Shown here piece after piece: positions 13,137-23,879 of a stretch of DNA of 64,000 nt; position 1 is the stretch's first letter; each line of letters starts with the position of its first letter. Where the stretch lies: the NCBI GenBank assembly GCA_037975125.1, contig CM075855.1, positions 79,415,445 through 79,479,444 on the forward strand, read 5' to 3'. The stretch comes from Latrodectus hesperus. Taxonomy: Eukaryota > Arthropoda > Arachnida > Araneae > Theridiidae. The notes under the pieces are model-generated. The model had not been told where the DNA came from. It did no database searches and saw nothing but the letters and a program-made list of their open reading frames with translations. The position numbers were made by a program, and so were the translations under genes.

Positions 13137-13259
13137 TGGTCATCTATATATTGATGGTTTTTTTGGTTAAGAGATGTTTAGATTGTATAATAATTAATCA
13201 TACGACGGACCAGTGTCTTTTTTAATTAATTTTTTTACAGACACAGACAAACATAAGGA

Positions 13260-13375
13260 ATATGGGGATTAATTCGCGCTCGAGAAACATAACCGTTCTC
13301 CTCAATTTCCAAACTACATTTGCTACGTTCCAAACAATATCACGTGACGTGCGCGCATGCGCGAACATATATCAA
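13260..13375 (-). promoter_or_regulatory. CpG-containing promoter-like block with E-box and NRF1-type palindrome
   Basis: Within very AT-poor-CpG surroundings, 13341-13346 is CACGTG and 13353-13362 is GCGCATGCGC, which matches the palindromic core recognised by NRF1-family factors. A further CpG cluster (TTCGCGCTCGAG) is at 13273-13284. Such combinations are typical of housekeeping promoters in animals. Orientation is inferred from the candidate exon at 13068-13136; a bidirectional promoter is possible. Confidence 0.45.
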
Positions 13376-16300
13376 GGTAGGAATTTATTTATTTTAATAA
13401 AATAACTAAATCTATGGTTTTCAAATCTTCCGACTTACGTAATATGTATAAAAACGGCAAATAAATTAAAAGTATTTTCAATAAATCAATATCTTTAAAA
13501 TCAGTTATTTCAAATTAACGTAGTTTCGATAAAAAGTTGTAGATTAAAGAATTTCTAGTCCCTTAGTAATCAATATCTTATGAAGTACTAGGTTATTACA
13601 TTTAAACAAGAATTAATTTTTGATCTAGAAATATTAAATAAGCTCATTTCCAAAATACGATTCCTCATACCGAATCGAAATATATATATATTGTCAAAAA
13701 TTAAGATATTCAATTTATATTAAATACAAATATTATGTACTAAACTCTAAAGTTCTTATTTTGACAAAACATACATTAAAAAGAAAAGTTTCATAAACAG
13801 AACTTCAGGGTAGATAAGGAGATTAAGTAAAGGAACGATGTTGGAAATCTAGATTTCGTTTCGATTTAATAATTACGGTTAATATATTAATAAAATTATG
13901 AAAAAATAGTCTTACAAAAATGCCTTGATGTGAATAATAGAGGTTTAGAATTTGCACAAACAGTGCACTTTATAAATCTGTATTAATAACTGAAAATGCA
14001 TCTAAAGTGTCTTGTTAATTTGTTTCGTTGTGTCTAAAGCATAGCGGACAAAGGAAGAGAAAATTTAAATATTTTAAGATTAAAGAATTCAAAAATACCA
14101 TAGTTGCAAGATAAAAGTATTCATTTTTAGTAAATAGTTCTTTTATTTGTAACTAGCTTTGCGCATTTTAAGCACGCGAAAAATTAATAAAAAGTATATC
14201 TTTGTTAAGCATTTGTAATTAAACTAACGCTATTAGAGTTAATTGAGCATTCCTACATACCATAGAAAAATTTAAAGTTTACTTAAAAAGAACACAAAAT
14301 ATTGGTATTAATATTTTAATATTTCATTTGTCTCTTACCATTTTGCTTATAAAATATGTAAGTAGTTTACAAACCACAATTTTAAGTATATTTAAAACTG
14401 ATATGAAAAATATTTTATGGAAAAAAGATTTTTCAAGAATTAAAAGTGACAATGCACTTCACATAAAACCAAAAATAGCTTATAAAATAAATATTTTTAA
14501 TAAGCATATGAAATTACAAATTGTTCTTTTATGATAAATATTGTGTCAGTCAAAAATAAAACTAGACATTACTGTTTATAAGTATTCCTAAAATTTCTGA
14601 CTCCTGAGAAGATTTTGTTACCTAAAAATAATTAAGTTTATATTTATATAGTATCTCTTAACGAGTCATTTAAGAATATTCTAACTATATAAATATAATT
14701 TTCTTGTGTCCGCCAAATTGTCATCTTGTGTTGAAATGAACAAGGCACGATATTTATTTTTATTTCTGCTATAAAGTTAGTCTCCGGCTAACTTAAACGC
14801 TATAGTTCATAACGAAATTTTGATTATCTTTGCAATTAAAAACATGGTTAAAGTTGATTTTAATTACTGTAAAAGAGCCTTTGAGAAGATGATTTTTGTT
14901 TTGGAACTCGGCTAGTTTTAAGAACGGGTATTCATGGTCTATCCACCTTCGTAAAGTATTCTAGGCGTAATCTCAAGCGACATGGAAAAATATGCAATGT
15001 AATCACTTTTCTAACACTTCCATAGTTTTTATAGAAATATTTGTAATTGATTTTTTTAAAATATTTTTGCCTACTATAAAGTAGTTTAATTTTCCAAACA
15101 CGCTGATAATCTAAATTGTCTTAGAGTGCATGTGAAGTCTCGATTCTAATATTTTATATCCTTGTAAAAAAAAGATGTTCAGGTGTTCTGTATTTCGATC
15201 AGTTTTAATTGCCGTACAGGGAAACTTCATTTCATACTGAAAAACAGTTTTATATTTGCCAAAACTAAGAGTAACTACCATTAAAAATGATAGTCATTTT
15301 ACCACATTGCAATTTTGCTTCCTAAACCTTGGTAGACGTTATTCATTTGCGAGCAAAATTAGAGCCTTGTTCAGTAAACTAATAAATACAAATCGACTTT
15401 AAGTAAGAAACATTGAAAATACATTTCATTGGAGACAGATGATAATTCAAGCTTCTACTACGTAAATAAAATTTAAACTAAATTTTTCACCAGTAGTTTT
15501 TTTTCTACTCTATCTTAATAAAGTTAAGACTTTCAATTTTAGAACTGCAGTAATCAAAAAACTCATCGCCTGTATTGAACCATAATTTTCAAAACTATTC
15601 GGTAAATGAAAAAATTAGCAATTCCTGTATGAAATTACATTCTATATTTGCTGAAGAGTGTATAGAGTGAAATTGCTTCGTTGAATAATACTTCTAAAAC
15701 GATGAACTAAAGTTTTCTTAGTTGCTGAACTTCTTAAGCTTCACCATTAAGAGACTTGAATCTCTAGACAAAAATAATATTTTACTCCATTGAATATAAT
15801 GTCATAATTTATAGCTAAAGTATTTACTGCAAGTACATAGGAGAATTTCTCTTAAGCTCCATAAGTCATTTTTATTAAAGGATTGCATTATATACTGAAA
15901 TTAACTGAATTTAAAAGAGACGGATAATTTGCGTCTGAAATTGTGCCATGAAACGCAAAAATAAAGACAATGACGAATCCTTAATCTAATAAATCATGCC
16001 ATTTTCTAAAATATTCCACGATAACACATGCTTATTTCTTTCGTGCCCACACACAGATTAAAACTCTACCTTGGATTATTTTGTTTTTTCAATTTTTGAA
16101 CAAATATTTACTGGAAAAAGACTGGATCAGCAAATCTAACTGTGCTCCATCTTTTCAATTAATGTGTACAAGCTAAAATTAACTCCACATCACAAATCCA
16201 AAACCTTTTAATAGAGGCTAGTGTAGCCCCGATTTCTCTTTTCACCATCCTAGGCAATACAACAAAGTTCAGATTTAAATTCGTGAGCTGCCTTTTAACT

Positions 16301-16460
16301 ATTTTTAGGTAATATTTTGGTACTTTCCATCTTTAATGTGGCATTATTATATTAAATAACTTAAAAATAGTTTTCTAACAGCATTTTTACTTAACTCGAT
16401 AAAACGGGCCTAAATTTCGGTTACTTATAATGAAGACTTTAAATGCAAGTGTTCAGAATT
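13376..16460. other. AT-rich non-coding DNA
   Basis: I see no open coding exon, RNA gene or recognisable element. The ORF at 14328-14534 has no methionine-led conserved domain and is made of AT-rich codons. Confidence 0.5.
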
Positions 16461-16466
16461 TTCTAG

Positions 16467-16513
16467 CTTGGTTGGGTTTTATGGCGCAAGGTCTAAAGCT
16501 GCGCCAATCTTTG
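16467..16513 (+). repeat. Short hairpin repeat (GGCGCAAGGTC type)
   Basis: CTTGGTTGGGTTTTATGGCG followed by CAAGGTCTAAAGCTGCGCC. The GGCGCA and TGCGCC ends pair across a short loop. It matches, in the opposite orientation, the 54-bp insertion at 50905-50958, which has a target duplication. The repeat family name is unknown to me. Confidence 0.65.
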
Positions 16514-16659
16514 ATTTTTTTAGCACTGTATTTTTATTTAAATAAGGAAAACACAAGCAACATTAAAATCAAATTAAAAACAAACTTTTTACTTTAGATT
16601 CAAGTTTTTTCTGGGGCTCATCATGGTCTGATAGTCGGCCATAGTTCTTCAGAGTGCTA

Positions 16660-16856
16660 AGTCCTGGAACCTGTAAGGCAGTTTGATTTGATTGTCGGTC
16701 AACCATTTGAACAAGAGTTAGACAGGGACCTATGATTTAAAGTGGATTTTAGAACGCTACAAACATCCATTCCTAAGGTCAAAATGGAGTCCACGGAATT
16801 TTTAACAATGCAAGAGCGCTAACCATTCTGCTAATTGCTCGGCTGTTAAGCTGGAG
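16660..16856 (-). repeat. SINE-1 copy, tRNA-derived
   Basis: On the minus strand the element begins CAGCCGAGCAATTAGCAGAA near 16855, continues TGGTTAGCGCTCTTGC, and contains the body GGAATGGATGTTTGTAGCG, AATCCACTTTAAATCATAGG and TGTTCAAATGGTTGACCGAC. These match in order the plus-strand SINE-1 at 40041-40215. The B-box area is degraded. Confidence 0.82.
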
Positions 16857-17095
16857 ATGGACGCCCCGTTTCTTGTTTCTGTATGCACGTCTGTTGATAC
16901 AGATAATATGTGCAGCTTGAAACCTTCTGGATCCTGGGAGACTCCCAAGTATGAGCCGGGCAGTTTTCTAGTTTTTCCTTAGTGACACGTGAATATGGCC
17001 ACTGCTTATGAAAAGTCCTACCGCACAACAGTCACGTGGTCGATGTTAAGATGCCATGCATCGCGCTCCACAACGGGACGTCAAGAATCACTTGT
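16857..17095. other. Unclassified GC-richer island
   Basis: Markedly less AT-rich than its neighbours. A minus-strand ORF of 60 codons (16846-17028) partly overlaps the SINE, and its sequence matches no family I recognise. It may be part of an unrecognised transposon or a diverged exon. Confidence 0.4.
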
Positions 17096-17454
17096 TAAGT
17101 TTCTGTGAAATAGTACAAGAAAAATAATTAAAATAGAAAATATTCATCTCTAATTTTAAGAACTTACCATTTCGGAAGGACATTTTAGCTGTGCAAGACT
17201 TTCGTCTGCTGGAACCCTCATTTTACCTATTTTGAGCCTTGAAACAAAGTTTCAATTTCGAGTATTGTACTCCATTTCCACATTCTTAAAAATTTTAACA
17301 CATTTAAGACTGAAAAGACTTAAGCCGCAGTAATATATGGATCGTTGGAAGTTTTCTTAAATTGCAATAAAAGTGAAAGTATTATGTGGCACGTTCGTTA
17401 CTCATTTTTTTCTTATGAGCTAGATGTGGACCAATTTAAATTTGGAAACATTAT

Positions 17455-17505
17455 GAGCCTCAAAGTCCGAAGTAAGAATCGAACCTACAAGCTATCGAGC
17501 CGAAA
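17455..17505 (-). repeat. SINE head fragment
   Basis: On the complement, GCTTGTAGGTTCGATTCTTA (about 17474-17493) is a B-box in SINE-1-like context, with a TTCGGCTCGATA stretch before it. Only the head is recognisable. Confidence 0.4.
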
Positions 17506-18235
17506 AAAAATCAAAGCATTTAACATTCGCCAAGAGCTTAGTTATTTTCCCATGTTATTTGCTTAACTAAAGGAAAATGTATTGGAAGTGTTCCAGATAT
17601 CTTTGGTTACATTTAATTTTATCATTTTGTTCTACTTTATTTCCAGATTTCAGCCATTTTGTTCTACATTAACAGATTTTTAAAAATAAAAGCAGAAAAC
17701 TACTCAACTTCAATATTGTATTATTCAATTAAAAATTCAAGGAAATAAACTTTTGAGCACTATACCAAATTTTGCAGCAGTATTTTTAATATTTCCCTGA
17801 CTAAAGATTGTTGTAATTTGACTAAAGTTAAAATGATTATATTTTGATCAAGGTAAGAGATTCCAACCAAGATTAAGTTACATAAATATGAAATTTATTA
17901 GTGATAAATTTTGAGGCTAAAAAGAAAACAAGATTTAAAAATATTGTTAAATATAAAATATATTCATGAACAAAGATTAAACTGATAACCACACAAAAAT
18001 AGAAATAGCCTAGCACATAATTAAAAATACTATTGAATTAAAATACTTGCTTGTGAAGATATACTTTGTACATTCTGAAGATTTCTTTACATTTCTCAAG
18101 ATAAATGTATTAACATAATGAAGCTCAATTTTCATGATGCAGCCTCTTTAATTAGTATTAAGAAAATTGACAATTCTAGACAACAAATGTAGAAATAATT
18201 TAGCCGAAATTAAAAACGCCAAAACTAGTTAGTTT

Positions 18236-18395
18236 AGATCAACGATTATTTTCAGTACAAGAGGGTTAATCATACCTAGTCTACAGTTTAAAGTGGATAC
18301 AGAATCACTACAAACATTCGCAGCCGAGGTGAGAATCGAACTTCCGAAATGTGAAGTTAAAAGCAACCATTCCAAACGCCAAAAGAGCCTATAAG
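18236..18395 (-). repeat. Degraded SINE-1 copy
   Basis: On the minus strand the order is GGCGTTTGGAATGGTTGCTT, a B-box variant in AAGTTCGATTCTCACCTCGG, then CTGCGAATGTTTGTAGTGAT and TCCACTTTAAACTG with a terminal portion near GATCTAAAC. Same order as the copy at 40041-40215, with many substitutions. Confidence 0.72.
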
Positions 18396-18411
18396 GAATA
18401 TTTAAGGGCAT

Positions 18412-20320
18412 AACTTTATTTCAATAAGCAAAGAACTCTTTTGGTCGCAAGAATCATATGAATTAACAGAAATTTAGGAATTATACAGTCGTGGATAAGA
18501 CTTGAGGTTGTATTTTCTCAACAGGATGTTTTTACACTGGAATTGTCCTGTTTGAGGAATAGATTTATCAGAATTTTTTTTTTAAATTTCATCATAATTC
18601 AGTTTTCTTTTGCACTTGAAATCTCTTCAGAAGAACATAAGTTACAAATAGTTTGAATATTAAAATATAATATAAAAGCAGCATGTTAAGATGTTTTAGT
18701 TTGTTGAGTAATATTGCCAACATAAGGTTTTTCGTTGAAAGGAGGGGAAAAAAAACTGTAGTTTTAGACGCTATCATCATACCACATTAAACAAATTCAA
18801 AATAATTTTGTTTGTTATTACCACTACAGACAATTTTAATGGGTGGGGATCAATTTCAGTGGAATTAATGGTTTAATATATATATAAGAAATTCACGAGC
18901 AGTTATTTACAGAAGTAAGAATCAATAGTTCATAGCGAACTGCAAAAAATATTAGTTTCAGATTAAGTTAGTCGCTACCAAGAATAAAAATATATACGGG
19001 TTATATATAACAATATAAACAATAGGTTATTGCCAAGGAAATATGGCAAGTTGAAATAAAATTGCAGCAAAAGAGACATTAAGAGTCAGTTTAAGAATAA
19101 AATAATTATTTCATTCATAAAACACGATAGATTAAAACTAACAGTTTTAATGACAATAACCAAACGTAAATTAAAAATATTACGCTTTGTCTATTAATAA
19201 AAAAAGTATCATAACATAAATACACAAATAATGTTAAAAATTAGTAACAGAAAGAATAAAGGAAAAATACTTCAACTATAAAAGAAAATTAATTTCAATT
19301 ATTGAAAAAGATAATTAAATTCAAACACAACGTCATTACTTACACGATAATAAAGAAAAGAAAGCAATGTGATAGAAAAATAAGAATTTATATTACCAGA
19401 GACGCATATCAATTAGTATAATTCTCCAAATTTGTTGCTTTTAAAAATATCGGATTTGCCTCCTTTGACGAACAGGTATGCATATGCAATCAATAACGAT
19501 TAAGTTTTAATCCAACGGATGGATAAATCGATTTGGATACACTGCAATGATACATCGGCAAAATATCAAATTTTCAATTGTGCTAACAATACACAAATAA
19601 GAGTTTAACCCTCACAATAGTAATACGCAAATAATGCAAATTGGAAAAGTAAACATAACGAAATCAACACAACTATTTTGTGTGAATGAAAAGTAAATAT
19701 GATCATAAGAAAAGTTAATAGACCAGTGATAAACGAGGAATTTGAAAGTACGGGATATATAACTAGTTTTTACTGGGATGGAAAAGTCTACCATTTTCTC
19801 ATAAGTAAGTTGTGTTAAATCAATAAAAAAAAATAATCTGGAATAATTACTTAATTTTCTATACATTTTTATATTAGTTTTCTTAGAATCCAATCCAACT
19901 GTACTTGTCCATATATTCTACTTAACATGCAAAATTTTAAAAATGTTACTATTTATTGCCAGATTAGGCGAAATTGCGCAACATTTTGCCAACTCTAAAC
20001 GGAAACTATTCTCTCTAAACCAATTTAAAGTGAGTTCTTGTATAATTTATGCTTTCTTTTCAGGCATTAGGAGCCAATTTCAGTGGTAAAATACTTCAAT
20101 TTTCTTATGTTTCAAACATAATGTTATTAATTTAATGTTTGTCAAGCTTTTATGTTTTTTAATTGTAACAATGGATTTAATAAAATTAAATAGTATTTAA
20201 TTTAAATAGTTTTGGTAAAGATTTTTCTGGATAGCCTTTATCTATGCTTGTGCATTTGCAAGATATAAATATGGAACATAATGTTTAAAATACGTGGATA
20301 ACTTATGTCTTTTTTCTTAT
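18412..20320. other. AT-rich non-coding DNA
   Basis: No supported gene. The minus-strand ORFs at 18592-18780 and 19612-19893 are low-complexity AT-rich frames without recognisable motifs or clean exon borders. Confidence 0.5.
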
Positions 20321-20329
20321 CCCCTGGTT

Positions 20330-20540
20330 TGAATCAGACCAGGTCCATGACATCCTTCGCCTTCAAAATCTAGGACAGCCCTAGGGCTGTATAAAGCTCA
20401 CGCTTTGAAAAGCCAATGCAGTTCTGCAGGTGTTCTGAATAGGCTTAGTTAGTATTGCACGAAGTGCAGGTTGGAAAGAATTGTTTGCATTTGGAGAACC
20501 GTAGAGTCCGAAGATGGCCGGATTTGAGTCTGGATAACTT
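20330..20540 (-). pseudogene. LINE C-terminal fragment
   Basis: The minus strand reads RLKSGHLRTLRFSKCKQFF, then PTCTSCNTN, HLQNCIGFSKRELYT, and KAKDVMDL. A GH-type motif followed by C-x2-C...H-x4-C is typical of the region after the RNase H domain of jockey/I-type non-LTR retrotransposons. It carries stops and no upstream reverse transcriptase is visible. This is a 5'-truncated relic, unrelated in strand or position to the LINE at 39-43 kb. Confidence 0.6.
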
Positions 20541-20544
20541 ATGT

Positions 20545-22336
20545 GAAATAGGAATGAGTAAGCAACTAAGCAAAGTTTACAAAAATACATTAGAGATTTT
20601 GGTTGAAATTAATAAACGAGTATTTAATAAACCGGATATCATTTATTGTGTTGAATAGACATCTGAATTGTAGAATGTTTTTCTTTAGTGGGATTTATAG
20701 TTTCAATTTAGAAATTGAATATTTTCGTTCTAAACTTAAGGTTAATTTTTCTTTATCTAGGACGTTTTGATCTGTTTTTCACACACCATTTCAATATTCT
20801 AATTGTGTATAGTTAGTACATCGACATATTGTAGGATTTGTTTTTAAGTTGAGAGCATTTTAAAGTAAATTCTAATGTTTACTTCCCTGAAATTTTATAA
20901 TTTTTTTCGTTATAAAAATCTTCTGAATGCGTTCTACTCTTCTCTTGACAATTAAGAATAAAATTTTAGGAAAAAATTTTAATTTACTTTTATTTCAAAA
21001 TTTTGCTTAGTTCTAGTTTTTGAAATTTTTTTTGGATAAACACTCACTCGGTGTTTTAAATTTATTTTAAGCTTAATTTCTGTTTATACATAGTTTAGCT
21101 TCTACTATGACAGTATTTTTTATCGTAATAGCTGAATAATGGAACATAAAAATAACTGTTGCCATTATCACTCAATTATTATATTTGGTTTTGTTAAGTG
21201 TCTCGTTTTGAATGTTACTTCGAACAAATAACACTAAAGGTATGCAATGAATCTTGATTATTAGTACTGTTTTTGTGCAAATTAATCTTAGATTCGTTAC
21301 AAATGGATATTCAAATTTAATATTTGTAGTATTTAATAATTAATAGATATATTTTAAATGTAGTCTTCTATTAGTTTCTTAAATGATTATATTTTTAATC
21401 CTTTAAACTGATATCCATTTGACGAATTTTATTTTTAGTCTGTAAAATGTATTATTTTGTATTTATTCCCAATAAATATTAATATGTTGCATTTAATTTC
21501 TTTTAGATTCAAAGAATTTCTAGTAATATCTGGATTCATTTTTAGACTAAGCTTTACATTAATCAAGAAGCAATGTCGGTAGGTTTTTAAATTGAATTTT
21601 AAGATAAGAACTAAGCTGAATTATCAGTCATTTGTAAATTCCATTCTCAAACTATGTAATCCCAATTTATGCTTATTTTTATAGAGATTTAAAATATTTC
21701 TAAGCTCGTTTATATATAGGCGAGTACTTTAAATTTTCTTTAAAAAAAATACTTGTACATTTCAATTAATAAATATCGCATTTAAATAATCTTATGGCAT
21801 TAAAATCGATACTTAAACTAATCTGTAATTTTTTCCCTAGAGTTTTTAAATATTTTTTCGAAAAAGTTTTGGTATTTTTTCCAAAATTTTCATTTAAATA
21901 ACCAGTTTAGTATTTCAGTGATAATCAAAAAGTAATGTGTATAGATCTTATGTGTACTAAATTGACTTCTTTAAAGTAAGATCGTCTCAAATCCTGAACT
22001 TGTTTTTAATTCGGATTTTTAAAATATAACATCGTAAAAAAAAAAAAAAACTAATCTTATTTATGAAATTAAGCGATTCAGGGATTTCTTAGCTAAGATC
22101 TTTTTAACGTAGGGAACTGTCTGTATATTTCAAATGATTAATGTCAAACTTGTAAAACAACTTCGGGTACCTTCCCTTATAAATGTTTTCTAAAGAAATA
22201 ATCCGTTACTCTTTTGTACTTTTGTAACTATAGTCCTTTTGTCATGTCTGAAGGTAGTGGGAAATGCACAATGGTGTCTAGTCCTCTAAATTTGAACGCC
22301 TTTAATTCTTTTTTCTAGTGCTAAATGGATTAGTGA
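20545..22336. other. AT-rich non-coding DNA
   Basis: Nothing recognisable beyond a poly(A) run near 22038-22050. Confidence 0.5.
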
Positions 22337-22338
22337 TA

Positions 22339-23876
22339 CAGTAGGCAAAAAAAGTATTAGAACAGCAATAAATTTTAAGTTAGCAAGGTAATAAAATGAA
22401 ATATTTGTCACATAGTATTTATAATATGTAATACTTTTACATAATTACTCATGGAGTAAGAAACAAATATTTAAAATCAATAGAATTTAAAAAGTTAAAA
22501 TAAAAGGAGATTTGCATTTCAAAAAAAGTACTAGAACATCGGACTTCAATATTGAATCATACATAAAATAAAAAAAACTAAAAATTCAAACGTGATACTA
22601 ATACTTGGTATGTAGTTTTTTTTGCTGAAATTACTGCATCTAGACGTCTTTGCATAGATTCCACCAAATCATTGGTAACGTTTGACATGCTGGTCCACGC
22701 ATCTTGCAAAGCTTGCTTTACTTGTTATTGGGAATTTTCTCACTCTTTCATCCAATAGATGCCACATATGTTCTATAGGATTCAGGTCTGGGGACTGTGG
22801 AGGAGCTACTAATCTTCGGGAGCATTATATAATAGCCCTTCTTTGGTTTTGTTGGCAGCATCTTTGGAGTCTTGTCTTGTTGAAAAATGAATGTCTTCCC
22901 TAAAGCTAATTTCTTTGCACTATCTTCCAAGTTATCTCGTAACACCTTAATATATGACAAAGCTGTCATTTTATTATCAATGAAATGGAGATTTCCAATT
23001 CCATTGTAAGCCATACAGCCTTAGACCATGACATTCCCTCCTCTGTGCTTTATAGTTTTCTGTACATTTTGAGCCTGAAAAGCAGCTCCTTTTCTTCTCC
23101 AAACTGTGAGCACGTGTTTAGGTTTGAAAGTTTCAACTTTACTCTCGTTGGGGAAAATAACGTTTTTCCAGAAATCTAATGATTTATTTTTATAAATTTT
23201 GACAAATTCTAGGCGTTCCTTTCCATTGATTTCTGAAATAAAGCACTTTTCCCTTGGCCTTCTTCCTTTTATACCAGCATTATGCTATACATTTTTAACT
23301 GTTTGAGGTGTTACAACATTTCTTGATATTGATTCAATATTTGCGGGCAACATCCTTGCACTTCCTGTTGGATACTGTAGGGCATCTTTAACCATTTGTC
23401 GTTTTTCTCTGACAGTCAGCTTGCTTGGTCTCCCTGATCTTGGCTTATTATCCACAACCCAATTTCTTTTTTAAAATGTTGTGAATTGCGCAAAGTGAAA
23501 CATTCAACTTACTGGAAATTTCTGTAAATGTTTTGCCGCTATTTTGCCGATAAAGTCCACCTAAACTGAATTTCTACAAATTAGCAGCGAATGGGACAAG
23601 CCCCCTTGACACTGATACGGTTGAAATAACCTTGAAAATTTAATGACGTCACCGGCGTTGTAATTTGCTTGTTTCTGCTTCTGTTCTAATACTTTTTTGC
23701 TATCCAAATTTTTTTTTTTATTTTAATAATATTGTAATTATTTTTAAACTTTATTTTTTTACCTAGTAATAATTTTCTAAGAAAATGTTATTTATGAACT
23801 GATTATACGATTTACTTGATTTTGTTAACTTGAAAACTACAAATTTCTCATTGTTCTAATACTTTTTTGCCAACTG
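22339..23876 (-). mobile_element. Tc1-like transposon with double (IR/DR) termini, copy 2 (inverted)
   Basis: Outer ends CAGTAGGCAAAAAAAGTATT (22339) and the complement ending at 23876 are flanked by TA (22337-22338 and 23877-23878). Inner repeat units occur near 22521-22536 (CAAAAAAAGTACTAGAACAT) and about 23682-23700. The element is homologous along its length to 6004-7613 but lies in the opposite orientation, about 14.7 kb away edge to edge. Confidence 0.92.
22600..23490 (-). pseudogene. Tc1-like transposase pseudogene, copy 2
   Basis: On the minus strand the recognisable blocks are TVREKRQMVKDALQYPTGS (about 23360-23420), NVIFPNESKVETF (Asn instead of the first catalytic Asp), a TAA within GGNVMV/GCMAYNG, FIFQQDK followed by a frame change, and a frame-shifted PDLNPIEHMWHLLDERV (about 22740-22790). 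It lacks the TAG private to copy 1 in the DAL/YPTGS block but shares that copy's later TAG, Asn, TAA and one-base deletion. Inactive. Confidence 0.87.
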
Positions 23877-23879
23877 TAT

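Noticed and set aside
18592..19893. Two minus-strand ORFs of 62 and 93 codons
   Set aside because: AT-rich codon use, no domain and no splice sites consistent with exons.
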